64,000 nt of DNA from Hydrogenophaga taeniospiralis CCUG 15921 (GTDB lineage: Bacteria; Pseudomonadota; Gammaproteobacteria; Burkholderiales; Burkholderiaceae_C): contig NZ_BCWR01000008.1 in assembly GCF_001592305.1 (NCBI RefSeq), positions 171,381 through 235,380 of the forward strand, in the 5' to 3' direction. Made by a program: the position numbers and the translations under genes. Position 1 is the first letter of the stretch. Every line of letters begins with the position of its first letter. Of the stretch, positions 43,258 to 51,312 are shown piece by piece. A model generated the notes under the pieces. That model made no database searches and had not been told where the DNA came from. It saw only the letters and a list, made by a program, of their open reading frames with translations.

Positions 43258-43596
43258 ATGGACAGCGAACAACTCTTGGCCGAAATCCGCGAAGCGAACC
43301 TGACCTACCTGATGCTGGCGCAGAACCTGATTCGCAAGGACCGCGCCGAAGCCCTGTACCGCCTGGGCATCACCGAAGAGGCCGCCGACCTGCTGGGCAT
43401 GCTCTCCACCGCCCAGCTCCTGAAGATCGCGTCGAGCAACATGCTGCTGTGCCGCTTCCGGGTGGACGACGACCTGGTGTGGAACCTGCTGACCAACCAC
43501 AACGTGAAGAAGGTGGACAACACCACCACCACGCAGCTGCACGCCTCCATCCTGATGGCAGGCCGGTTTGCTGAGTCGATGGCTGCTGCACATTAA
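43258..43596 (+). CDS. flhD: flagellar master regulator subunit FlhD
   Basis: A 112-residue FlhD, part of the FlhD4C2 complex that activates class II flagellar promoters. The family pattern is clear: LLAEIREANLTYLMLAQNLI, RKDRAEALYRLGITEEAADL, and a Cys in NMLLCRFRVDDDLVWNLLTN. The ATG at 43258 is preceded by CAAGGAG; a longer upstream frame has no support. flhC follows after a gap that contains repeat copy D. Confidence 0.95.
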   Translation: MDSEQLLAEIREANLTYLMLAQNLIRKDRAEALYRLGITEEAADLLGMLSTAQLLKIASSNMLLCRFRVDDDLVWNLLTNHNVKKVDNTTTTQLHASILMAGRFAESMAAAH

Positions 43597-43600
43597 GAAT

Positions 43601-43684
43601 CCCCCCGCGCCGCCTGCGGCGTCACCCCCCAGGGGGCGGCGCCTGAGGCCCGGCGAAGCCGGTTCCTCGGCGCCCTGGGTTGGC
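43601..43684 (+). repeat. intergenic palindromic repeat, copy D
   Basis: Full-length copy in the same orientation as C, starting 5 bp beyond the flhD stop and lying inside the flhDC operon. Its core is GCCCGGCGAAGCCGG, with one substitution compared with copy C. Stable hairpins here could alter the FlhD:FlhC ratio. Confidence 0.85.
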
Positions 43685-43729
43685 TGGCATCTCCTCGGTT
43701 TGTTACCTCTTCTCTCTCGGAGTCTCATC

Positions 43730-44266
43730 ATGGCCACTGTCAAGAGCATCCTCACCGAGTCCCGCGACATCGAGCGCGCGGTGGCCCTGATTCAGCTGGG
43801 CGCGCGCCTGCAGGTGCTGGAGTACGAAACCGGTCTTTCTTATGAGCGCCTGCTGCGCCTGTACAAGGAAGTGGCCGGCAAGTCGCCGTCCAAGGGACAA
43901 CTGCCGTTTTCGACCGACTGGTTCCTGACCTGGCAGCCCAACATCCACGCCTCGCTGTTCCTCAATATCCACGAGTACCTGTCCAAGACCAGCGAACTCG
44001 AAGAGATCGACACCGTGATCAAGGCCTTCCGCCTGTACAGCGAGCAGATGACAGCCAGCGCCATCGAGCCCCTGTTGTCCATCACCCGCGCCTGGCGCCT
44101 GGTGAAGTTCGTGGACAACGGCATGCTCACCTTGACCAAATGCTCCTGCTGCGGTGGCCACTTCGTCACCGAGCCGTACCAGAACCGCCATTTCGTGTGT
44201 GGCCTGTGCCAGCCGCCGGCGCGTGCGGGCAAGGGAAGTGCAAACGGCGGACTCCGCCTTCATTGA
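43730..44266 (+). CDS. flhC: flagellar master regulator subunit FlhC
   Basis: A 178-residue FlhC, the DNA-contacting subunit of FlhD4C2. The zinc-binding cysteines are visible: KCSCCGGHFVTEP and HFVCGLCQPP. The N-terminal SRDIERAVALIQLGARLQVL and LPFSTDWFLTWQPNIHASLF are typical. CGGAG precedes the ATG. It is followed by repeat copy E and a rho-independent terminator. Confidence 0.95.
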   Translation: MATVKSILTESRDIERAVALIQLGARLQVLEYETGLSYERLLRLYKEVAGKSPSKGQLPFSTDWFLTWQPNIHASLFLNIHEYLSKTSELEEIDTVIKAFRLYSEQMTASAIEPLLSITRAWRLVKFVDNGMLTLTKCSCCGGHFVTEPYQNRHFVCGLCQPPARAGKGSANGGLRLH

Positions 44267-44357
44267 CCCCCCCGCGCCGCACCTAAGGGCGCGTCACCCC
44301 CCAGGGGGCAACACCTGCGGCCCGGCAAAGCCGGTTCCGCGGTGTTCTGGGTTGGGG
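44267..44357 (+). repeat. intergenic palindromic repeat, copy E
   Basis: Copy starting directly after the flhC stop (TGA-CCCCCCCGCGCCGC). It has the CACCCCCCAGGGGG stem and GCCCGGCAAAGCCGGTTCCG core, with a slightly diverged first module (cacctaagggcg). Confidence 0.85.
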
Positions 44358-44385
44358 ACACTTCGCTCCGATTGTTCAAAGTTTG

Positions 44386-44411
44386 AAAAGGACCCCCATA
44401 CGGGTCCTTTT
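44386..44411 (+). terminator. rho-independent terminator after flhDC
   Basis: AAAAGGACCC, a 6-nt loop, GGGTCCTTTT: a perfect 10-bp stem ending in a T-run. It closes the flhDC operon and separates it from motA. The A-rich 5' side allows action in both directions. Confidence 0.88.
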
Positions 44412-44502
44412 CGCATTCATGGGCTGGGGCGATCGCACCTAAAGTTGCTCAATGGAAAGTGCATTTGAACCCCTATGCACGCGCCGGCTGCGGTGGTGTC
44501 GC

Positions 44503-44586
44503 AGCCCAGGTCAGCGCGGAACCGGCTGTGCCGGGCCGCTGCTGGCGCCCCCTTGAGGGGGTGACGCCGAAGGCGGCGCAGGGGTG
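44503..44586 (-). repeat. intergenic palindromic repeat, copy F
   Basis: Copy in the opposite orientation to E, lying just upstream of motA (AACCGGCTGTGCCGGGCCGC core, GCCCCCTTGAGGGGG stem, GGCGGCGCAGGGG end). Together E and F flank the terminator, giving a large inverted arrangement between flhC and motA. Confidence 0.8.
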
Positions 44587-44609
44587 TTTTTTCTCTCAGG
44601 GTCTAGAAC

Positions 44610-45470
44610 ATGTTCGTCATCATCGGTTTCGTGATCTCGATGGTCTGCATCTTTGGCGTGTTCATTGGCCATGGAGGCAACATCGGTGTGGTGCTCGCGG
44701 CCTTGCCGTTCGAGCTGACCACCATCCTGGGCGCTGCGCTCGGCGCCTTCCTGATCAACAACCAGATGAAGGTGGTCAAGGCCTCGGCCAAGGGGCTGGC
44801 CAGCTGTTTCAAGGGCAGCCGCTACACCAAGGCGCGTTACATGGAACTCATGGCGCTGCAGTTCGACATCCTGCAGAAGGCCCGCAAGGAAGGCCTGATG
44901 GCCATCGAGCAGGACGTGGAGACCCCCGAGCAGTCGGCGCTGTTCAAGAAGTACCCCACCATCTCCGCCGACCACCACGTGGTCGAGTTCATCACCGACT
45001 ACCTGCGCATGATGGTCTCGGGCAACCTCAACGCGCACGAGATCGAGTCGCTCATGGACGCCGAGATCGAAACCCACCACCAGGAAGCCCACGCGCCCGT
45101 GGCTGCCATCGCGCGCCTGGCCGGCGGCCTGCCGGCCTTCGGCATCGTGGCCGCCGTGCTGGGTGTGGTCAACACCATGGGCTCGGTGGGCCAGCCCCCG
45201 GCGGTGCTCGGCGCCATGATCGGTTCGGCCCTGGTGGGCACCTTCCTCGGCATCCTGCTGGCCTACGGCGTGTTCGAGCCGCTGGGGGGCCTGATGGATC
45301 AGAAGGTGGAAGAAAGCGGCAAGGAATTCGAGTGCATCAAGACCACCCTGCTCGCCAGCATGCAGGGCTACGCCCCCGCCACGGCCATCGAGTTCGGCCG
45401 CAAGGTGCTGTTCTCCGACGTGCGGCCCAACTTCATCGAACTCGAAGCCCACGTGAAAGGCAAAAAGTGA
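44610..45470 (+). CDS. motA: flagellar motor stator protein MotA
   Basis: A 286-residue stator subunit with four membrane helices: FVIIGFVISMVCIFGVFIG, VVLAALPFELTTILGAALGA, then after a large cytoplasmic loop FGIVAAVLGVVNTMGSVG and ALVGTFLGILLAYGVFEPLG. The cytoplasmic charges that contact FliG lie around residues 85-105. With MotB it forms the proton channel. motB follows after a gap with repeat copies G and H. Confidence 0.96.
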   Translation: MFVIIGFVISMVCIFGVFIGHGGNIGVVLAALPFELTTILGAALGAFLINNQMKVVKASAKGLASCFKGSRYTKARYMELMALQFDILQKARKEGLMAIEQDVETPEQSALFKKYPTISADHHVVEFITDYLRMMVSGNLNAHEIESLMDAEIETHHQEAHAPVAAIARLAGGLPAFGIVAAVLGVVNTMGSVGQPPAVLGAMIGSALVGTFLGILLAYGVFEPLGGLMDQKVEESGKEFECIKTTLLASMQGYAPATAIEFGRKVLFSDVRPNFIELEAHVKGKK

Positions 45471-45481
45471 AAAGGATGAGC

Positions 45482-45560
45482 CACCCCCTGCGCCGCTTCG
45501 CGGCTCCCCCCTGGAAGGGGGGCGACATCTCGGTCCGGCAAAGCCGGCCCCTCGCTGTCT
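45482..45560 (+). repeat. intergenic palindromic repeat, copy G
   Basis: A diverged copy (CCACCCCCTGCGCCGCTTCG, CCCCCCTGGAAGGGGGG stem, GGTCCGGCAAAGCCGGCCCC core) just after the motA stop. Confidence 0.75.
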
Positions 45561-45647
45561 CTGGCAGAGACGTCGCTCCGGAGCGCGTGACTTGTTTCAG
45601 AACACTGCGGCGGGGCGGATCCACCTTTCCGGAGTGCGTGACTTGTC

Positions 45648-45728
45648 CAAGGGCACCGCGGAACCGGCTTTGCCGGGCCGCCAGTGCCGTCCCCCTAGGG
45701 GGAAGCCGCGTAGCGGCGCAGGGGGGGA
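45648..45728 (-). repeat. intergenic palindromic repeat, copy H
   Basis: Copy in the opposite orientation to G (GAACCGGCTTTGCCGGGCCG core, CCCCCTAGGGGG stem, AGCGGCGCAGGGGGGG end), reaching to within 7 bp of the motB start. The G/H pair fills the 264-bp gap between the two stator genes. Confidence 0.8.
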
Positions 45729-45734
45729 CACACC

Positions 45735-46769
45735 ATGGCTGATGGTAAGAAGCTCCAGCCCATCATCGTCAAGCGCATCAAGAAAAGTGCGCACGTGCCG
45801 CACGGGGGCGCGTGGAAGATCGCCTACGCCGACTTCGTCACCGCCATGATGGCGTTCTTCCTGCTCATGTGGTTGCTGGGTTCGACCTCCCGGGGCGAGC
45901 TCAACGGTATCGCCGACTACTTCAACAACCCGGTGAAGGTCACGCTCATGGGCGGGGTCGGCACCGGCAACAGTGACAGCATCCTGCCCGGGGGCGGGCG
46001 CGACCTGAGCCAGACCTCGGGCCAGGTGGCCGGGGGCGAGGCCGAGCGCGCTGCCAGGCTCATGGGCGCGCAGATGGCGCGTGCCGAACTGGCCCGCAAG
46101 GAAGCCCAGCGCATCGACGCGCTGGAGAAGAAGATCACCGAGGTGATCGCCCAGAACGCCTCGATCGCCGAATACGGCTCGCAGATCCAGCTGGAGAAGA
46201 CCGGCGACGGCCTGCAGATCCAGATCATGGACACCCAGAACCGGCCCATGTTCGACGTGGGCAGCGCGCTGGTCAAGCCGCACATGCGCGAGATCCTGCG
46301 CGAGATCGGCGCGGCCATCGGCGACATGGACAACCGCATCGCGCTCTCGGGTCACACCGACGCCACGCCCTACGGCAGCGGCACACGCGGCTACAGCAAC
46401 TGGGAGCTCTCGTCCGACCGCGCCAACGCCTCGCGCCGCGAGCTGGTGGCCGGCGGCATGTCCGACGACAAGCTGGTGCGGGTGGAGGGGCTGGCGTCGA
46501 GCCGCCTGCACGACGAGGCCAACCCCACCGCCGCGGCCAACCGCCGCATCAGCATCATGGTGCTGACCAGCGAGGCCGAGCAGCGCCTGCTGCCCATGGC
46601 CGCACCCTCCAACGTGCCCTTTCCCATTCCCGAGACGGCACCCGCCCCCGGGGCGCTGCCCGTCCCGGCGCCCGGGGCGGCGCCCGCGCCCCTGACCGGG
46701 CCGGAGGCCGCCGAGGGGCTTCAGATTTCTCCCGAATTGCCGAAAACCCTTGCACAGGCCGGTGGTTGA
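45735..46769 (+). CDS. motB: flagellar motor stator protein MotB
   Basis: A 344-residue stator subunit. A short cytoplasmic N-terminus leads to one membrane helix with the proton-carrying Asp33 ([20 protein letters not shown]), a plug region, and a periplasmic OmpA-like peptidoglycan-binding domain (about 165-285, [40 protein letters not shown]). The C-terminal 55 residues are Pro/Ala-rich. No good Shine-Dalgarno is visible between the G-rich end of repeat H and the ATG, other than the G-run itself. Confidence 0.95.
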   Translation: MADGKKLQPIIVKRIKKSAHVPHGGAWKIAYADFVTAMMAFFLLMWLLGSTSRGELNGIADYFNNPVKVTLMGGVGTGNSDSILPGGGRDLSQTSGQVAGGEAERAARLMGAQMARAELARKEAQRIDALEKKITEVIAQNASIAEYGSQIQLEKTGDGLQIQIMDTQNRPMFDVGSALVKPHMREILREIGAAIGDMDNRIALSGHTDATPYGSGTRGYSNWELSSDRANASRRELVAGGMSDDKLVRVEGLASSRLHDEANPTAAANRRISIMVLTSEAEQRLLPMAAPSNVPFPIPETAPAPGALPVPAPGAAPAPLTGPEAAEGLQISPELPKTLAQAGG

Positions 46770-46818
46770 AACCTCGCCGACCCGCTCCCTTGTCCCTTTT
46801 CCTCCCGCGGAGGTATCC

Positions 46819-47205
46819 ATGTCCACCCCGATGAAGTTCCTGATCGTTGACGATTTCTCCACCATGCGCCGCATCGTGCGCAACCTGCTCAAGGAGATCG
46901 GGCACGCCGATGCCGACGAAGCCGAGGACGGCGTGATCGCGCTCAACAAGCTGCGCGACGGCAACTTCAACTTCGTCGTCTCCGACATCAACATGCCCAA
47001 CATGAACGGCTTCGAGTTGCTGGCCAAGATCAAGCAGGACGACAAGCTCAAGCACCTGCCGGTGCTCATGGTGACGGCCGAGGCGCGCAAGGAAGACATC
47101 GTGATGGCCGCGCAGGGTGGCGCGGCCGGCTACATCGTCAAGCCCTTCACCAAGGCCACGCTGGAAGAAAAGCTCGCCAACATCTTCAAGAAACTCGGCC
47201 TGTAA
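46819..47205 (+). CDS. cheY: chemotaxis response regulator CheY
   Basis: A 128-residue canonical CheY. Acidic Asp11-Asp12 ([12 protein letters not shown]), phosphorylation site Asp56 ([13 protein letters not shown]), switch Thr86 ([12 protein letters not shown]), Tyr105 and Lys108 ([12 protein letters not shown]). All residues needed for FliM binding are present, unlike the cheA-linked copy. GCGGAGG precedes the ATG. cheZ follows 20 bp downstream. Confidence 0.96.
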   Translation: MSTPMKFLIVDDFSTMRRIVRNLLKEIGHADADEAEDGVIALNKLRDGNFNFVVSDINMPNMNGFELLAKIKQDDKLKHLPVLMVTAEARKEDIVMAAQGGAAGYIVKPFTKATLEEKLANIFKKLGL

Positions 47206-47225
47206 GCCGCCGTCGGAGACATGCC

Positions 47226-47840
47226 ATGACACACAGCGTTTCCAAAGAAGCTTCCGGCAGCCCGGAGATGTTCCAGCAGCTCGGCAACATCACGCGCCAG
47301 CTGCACGACGCGCTCAAGGAGCTGGGCTACACCGACAAGCTCAAGGGCACGGTCAACCAGTTGCCCGACGCGCAGAGCCGCCTGTCCTACATCGCGCGGC
47401 TGACCGGCGAGGCGGCGGAAAAGGTGCTCAACCACGTGGAGGCGGCCAAGATCGAGCAGACCCTGATCATCGAGCGCGGGCGCCAGCTCTCCGGCACCAT
47501 CGCGGCCGTGCCCGGCCTGGCCAAGGCCATGCCCGAGCTGCTGCAGTGGTCCAAGGACGTGGTGGAGACCAGCGAAAAGAGCGATGCCCGCCTGACCGAG
47601 ATCATGATGGCGCAGGACTTCCACGACCTCACCGGCCAGGTGATCGGCCGTGTGGTGCAGCTGGCCAGCACCATCGAAGAACAGTTGCTGGGCCTGCTGC
47701 TGCAGGCCGCGCCGTCCGGCCAGCCCGGGCATGACCAGGCCTACGAACTGGCCGGCCCGGTGGTGAACGCCGAAGGCCGCACCGACGTGGTGAACGACCA
47801 GAAGCAGGTGGACGACCTGTTAGCAAGCCTCGGCTTCTAG
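47226..47840 (+). CDS. cheZ: CheY-P phosphatase CheZ
   Basis: A 204-residue CheZ. A long helical hairpin carries the catalytic segment IMMAQDFHDLTGQVIGRVV, where Asp and Gln four residues apart form the active pair, and the C-terminal CheY-docking helix QVDDLLASLGF is present. It removes phosphate from CheY-P. It is paired with cheY in the typical beta/gammaproteobacterial order. Confidence 0.96.
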   Translation: MTHSVSKEASGSPEMFQQLGNITRQLHDALKELGYTDKLKGTVNQLPDAQSRLSYIARLTGEAAEKVLNHVEAAKIEQTLIIERGRQLSGTIAAVPGLAKAMPELLQWSKDVVETSEKSDARLTEIMMAQDFHDLTGQVIGRVVQLASTIEEQLLGLLLQAAPSGQPGHDQAYELAGPVVNAEGRTDVVNDQKQVDDLLASLGF

Positions 47841-47854
47841 TCGGGGCTGATGGC

Positions 47855-47940
47855 CCACCCCCGCCGCGCTGCGCGCGACCCCCTCAAGGGGGCAACACCA
47901 GCGGCCCGGCAAAGCCGGTTCCGCGGTGTTCCGGGCTCAG
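47855..47940 (+). repeat. intergenic palindromic repeat, copy I
   Basis: Copy after cheZ (CACCCCCGCCGCGCTGCGCG start, ACCCCCTCAAGGGGG stem, GCCCGGCAAAGCCGGTTCCG core, then GCGGTGTTCCGGGCTCAG). It is in the cheZ-flhB gap. Confidence 0.83.
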
Positions 47941-48076
47941 GCACTTTTCTCCGGAGGCGTCTATGGCCGTTTGAGCTTCTGCTTCCGGAAAAGCGCCGTC
48001 AGAGGCTGCTTTATCGCGCTTTAGTTTTTCCCCCCCACTTCCACAATCTGACCCATCAACCCGATGAGTCAGAGCG

Positions 48077-49234
48077 ATGGAATCCTCCAGTCAGGACAAG
48101 AACCTACCCGCCACCGCGCAGCGCCTGAAGAAGGCGCGTGCCGATGGCCAGGTTGCGCGCTCCAAGGATCTGTCGAACCTGGCCGTGCTCGGTGGTGGTG
48201 CGGTGGTACTCATGGCGCTCTTGCCCATGGGCTTCGAGATGCTGCGCGGCGGCCTGCAGCAGCAGCTGCGTTTTGACCACAGCATGCTGCAACAGCCCCA
48301 GCTCGTGCTGGAACGCCTCACCGCCGGTTTCGGTCAGGGGCTCCTGATCTACCTGCCGCTGGGCCTGCTGGTGGTGGCCATCGCCATCGTCACCGCCATC
48401 GCCTCGGGCAGCTGGGCGCTGAGCACCAAACCCATCGTGCCCGACCTCACGCGGCTCAATCCCCTGTCGGGCATCGGGCGGCTGTTCTCCAAGCAGCAAC
48501 TGGTCGAGACCGCCAAGCTCGCCGGCGTCACCGCCGTGGTCGGCGTGGTGGCCTGGCGCTTCATCGCCTCCCATGTGCAGCCCTTCAGCACCTTGCTCAT
48601 GCGCCCGCTCGAAGGCGCGCTGGGCCAGCTCGGCAGCTGGATGGGCACCGGCGTGGGCCTGCTGCTGCTGGTGGTGCTGTTCTTCGCCCTGGTCGATCTG
48701 CCGCTGCAGAAATTCCTGCACGCCAACCGCCTGAAGATGTCGCTCGAAGAGGTCAAGCGCGAGCACAAGGAAAGCGAGGGCGACCCCCACATGAAGGGCA
48801 AGCGCCGCCAGCGCCAGCGCGAGCTGGCCCAGCGCAACAGCGTGGGCGCCGTGCCGCGCGCCGACCTGGTGGTCATGAACCCGACCCACTACGCCGTGGC
48901 CATCCAGTACGACGACGCCACCATGAACGCGCCGCGTGTGATCGCCAAGGGTGCCGACCTGATCGCGCTGAAGATCCGCGACGTGGCCCGCGCCAGCCAG
49001 GTGCCGGTGCTGCAGGCGCCCATGCTGGCGCGTGCGCTCTACGCCCACGCCGAGATCGACGGCGAAGTGCCCTCCGCGCTGTACACCGCGGTGGCCCAGG
49101 TGCTGGCCTACGTGTACCAGCTCAAGGCCGCCCTCAAGGGCCAGGGCGCCATGCCCGGTGAGATGCCGGTGCCGCAGGTACCGCCAGAGCTCGATCCCCA
49201 CTGGAAGAAACCCGCTAACGAGACCACACCATGA
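48077..49234 (+). CDS. flhB: flagellar export switch protein FlhB
   Basis: A 385-residue export protein with four membrane helices (about 30-210) and a cytoplasmic domain that cuts itself at NPTH (VVMNPTHYAVAIQYDD). It switches export from rod/hook to filament substrates on a signal from FliK. Further signatures are LKMSLEEVKREHKESEGDP and VPVLQAPMLARALYAHAEI. The Pro-rich C-terminal tail overlaps the flhA start by 4 bp. Confidence 0.96.
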   Translation: MESSSQDKNLPATAQRLKKARADGQVARSKDLSNLAVLGGGAVVLMALLPMGFEMLRGGLQQQLRFDHSMLQQPQLVLERLTAGFGQGLLIYLPLGLLVVAIAIVTAIASGSWALSTKPIVPDLTRLNPLSGIGRLFSKQQLVETAKLAGVTAVVGVVAWRFIASHVQPFSTLLMRPLEGALGQLGSWMGTGVGLLLLVVLFFALVDLPLQKFLHANRLKMSLEEVKREHKESEGDPHMKGKRRQRQRELAQRNSVGAVPRADLVVMNPTHYAVAIQYDDATMNAPRVIAKGADLIALKIRDVARASQVPVLQAPMLARALYAHAEIDGEVPSALYTAVAQVLAYVYQLKAALKGQGAMPGEMPVPQVPPELDPHWKKPANETTP

Positions 49235-51312
49235 ACGCACAACTGCAGATCCTGCGGCGCTGGTTCGGCCGCCACGCGGACTGGGCCAACGGCCTGGCCG
49301 CACCGTTGCTGGTCATCACCGTGTTGTCCATGATGGTGTTGCCGCTGCCGCCCTGGCTGCTCGACACCTTCTTCTCGCTCAACATCGCCCTGGCCCTGGT
49401 GGTGATGATGGTCTCGGCCTACATGCGCCGGCCGCTGGACTTCTCGGTCTTCCCCACCGTGCTGCTGCTGACCACGCTGCTGCGCCTGTCGCTCAACGTG
49501 GCCTCCACCCGGGTGGTGCTGCTCGAAGGCCACACCGGCCCGGGCGCGGCCGGCGCGGTGATCGAGGCCTTTGGCCACTTCCTGATTGGCGGCAACTTCG
49601 CGGTCGGCTTCATCGTGTTCGCGATCCTGGTGGTGATCAACTTCGTGGTGATCACCAAGGGCTCGGAGCGCATCGCCGAAGTCTCGGCGCGCTTTACCCT
49701 GGACGCCATGCCCGGCAAGCAGATGGCGATCGACGCCGACCTGAACGCCGGCCTGATCGACGAGGCCGAGGCCAAGCGCCGCCGCGCCGAAGTGGGCGAC
49801 GAGGCGGAGTTTTTCGGCTCCATGGACGGTGCCTCCAAGTTCGTGCGCGGCGACGCCATCGCCGGCATCCTGATCCTGGTCATCAACATCATCGGTGGCC
49901 TGATCATCGGCGTGGTGCAGCACGGCCTGAGCGCCGGCGAAGCGGCCGACAGCTACATCCTGCTGGCCGTCGGCGACGCGCTGGTGGCGCAGATCCCCTC
50001 GCTGCTGATCTCGGTGGCCGCGGCCATGGTGGTCTCGCGCGTGGGCAAGGACGAGGACCTGGGTGGCCAGGTGATGAACCAGATGTTCATGTCGTCCAAG
50101 GTGATGGGCATCACCGCCGCCGTGCTGTTCATGCTGGGCATCGTGCCGGGCATGCCACACACCGTGTTCCTGATCTTCGCCATGATCACCGGCGGCATCG
50201 CCTGGTGGCGCCATCAGGAAGAGAACAAGCCCGCGCCGGTGACCACCGAGGCGCCCGCCCCGAGCGACGGCGAAGCCAGCTGGGACGACCTGCAGCCGGT
50301 CGATCTGCTCGGTCTGGAGCTGGGCTACCGCCTGATCGCCATGGTGGACAAGAACCGCGCGGGCGACCTGCTGACCCGCATCAAAGGCGTGCGCAAGAAA
50401 TTCGCGCAGGAAGTGGGTTTCCTGCCCCCGGCCGTGCACGTGCGCGACAACCTGGAGCTGCGCCCCAGCGCCTACCGCATCACCCTGCGTGGCGTGGTGG
50501 TGGGCGAGGGCGAGGTGTTCCCCGGCATGTTCCTGGCCATCGACCCCGGTGGTATCGGCACCCCGCTGATCGGCACCCCCACCACCGACCCAGCTTTTGG
50601 CCTGCCGGCGCACTGGATCGAAGAGAAGCAACGTGAAAACGCGCAGATGGCCGGTTTTACCGTGGTTGATTCCGAGACTGTGCTGGCCACGCATCTTTCA
50701 CACTTGATGCAAGTCCAGGCGGCCAAGTTGCTGAGCCGGACAGAGACCCAGGAACTGGTCGAACACGTGACCCGCCTGGCCCCCAAACTGATCGAAGAGG
50801 TCGTGCCCAAAATGGTCTCCGTCGCCACCTTCCAGAAAGTGCTGCAGCTGCTGCTGGAAGAGTCGGTGCACGTGCGCGACATCCGCACCATCATCGAAGC
50901 CCTGGCCGAACACGCGCCGCACACCACCGACCCGGTCGAACTGGCCCGCCGCGTGCGCATGGCGCTCTCGCCGGCCATCGTGCAGCAGATCTACGGCTCG
51001 GTGAAAGAACTCGAAGTGATCGCCATCGAACCCGGCCTGGAGCGGCTGCTGATGCAGGCGCTCTCGGGCGCGGCCAGCGGCGCGCTGGATCCGGGCGTGG
51101 CCGAGATGCTGAGCAAGTCGGCCTCCGACGTCGCCAACCGGCAGGAAGAAAAGGGCGTGCCCGCCTGCCTGCTGGTGCCCGACGCGATCCGCAACGCCAT
51201 GTCGCGCCTGCTGCGCCGCGCCGCGCCGCGCCTGCAGGTGCTGGCGCACAGCGAAATTCCTGACACCCACCTCATCCGTATTGGCCCGATTCTTGGGGAG
51301 CTTGCAGCATGA
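49231..51312 (+). CDS. flhA: flagellar export gate protein FlhA
   Basis: A 693-residue protein with eight membrane helices in the first half, including RRPLDFSVFPTVLLLTTLLR and VGDALVAQIPSLLISVAAAM, and a cytoplasmic substrate-docking domain (about 350-693, LGYRLIAMVDKNRAGDLLTR). It couples proton flow to export. It overlaps flhB and flhF by 4 bp each, showing tight translational coupling. Confidence 0.97.
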   Translation: MNAQLQILRRWFGRHADWANGLAAPLLVITVLSMMVLPLPPWLLDTFFSLNIALALVVMMVSAYMRRPLDFSVFPTVLLLTTLLRLSLNVASTRVVLLEGHTGPGAAGAVIEAFGHFLIGGNFAVGFIVFAILVVINFVVITKGSERIAEVSARFTLDAMPGKQMAIDADLNAGLIDEAEAKRRRAEVGDEAEFFGSMDGASKFVRGDAIAGILILVINIIGGLIIGVVQHGLSAGEAADSYILLAVGDALVAQIPSLLISVAAAMVVSRVGKDEDLGGQVMNQMFMSSKVMGITAAVLFMLGIVPGMPHTVFLIFAMITGGIAWWRHQEENKPAPVTTEAPAPSDGEASWDDLQPVDLLGLELGYRLIAMVDKNRAGDLLTRIKGVRKKFAQEVGFLPPAVHVRDNLELRPSAYRITLRGVVVGEGEVFPGMFLAIDPGGIGTPLIGTPTTDPAFGLPAHWIEEKQRENAQMAGFTVVDSETVLATHLSHLMQVQAAKLLSRTETQELVEHVTRLAPKLIEEVVPKMVSVATFQKVLQLLLEESVHVRDIRTIIEALAEHAPHTTDPVELARRVRMALSPAIVQQIYGSVKELEVIAIEPGLERLLMQALSGAASGALDPGVAEMLSKSASDVANRQEEKGVPACLLVPDAIRNAMSRLLRRAAPRLQVLAHSEIPDTHLIRIGPILGELAA

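Noticed and set aside
44360..44480. sigma-28 promoter for motA (TAAAGTTG near 44450, TCCGATT near 44368)
   Set aside because: The -35 and -10 parts are not in the right order or spacing for one promoter.
13001..47940. Intergenic repeats as a CRISPR array
   Set aside because: Copies are scattered kilobases apart in both orientations, contain internal palindromes and have no regular spacers.
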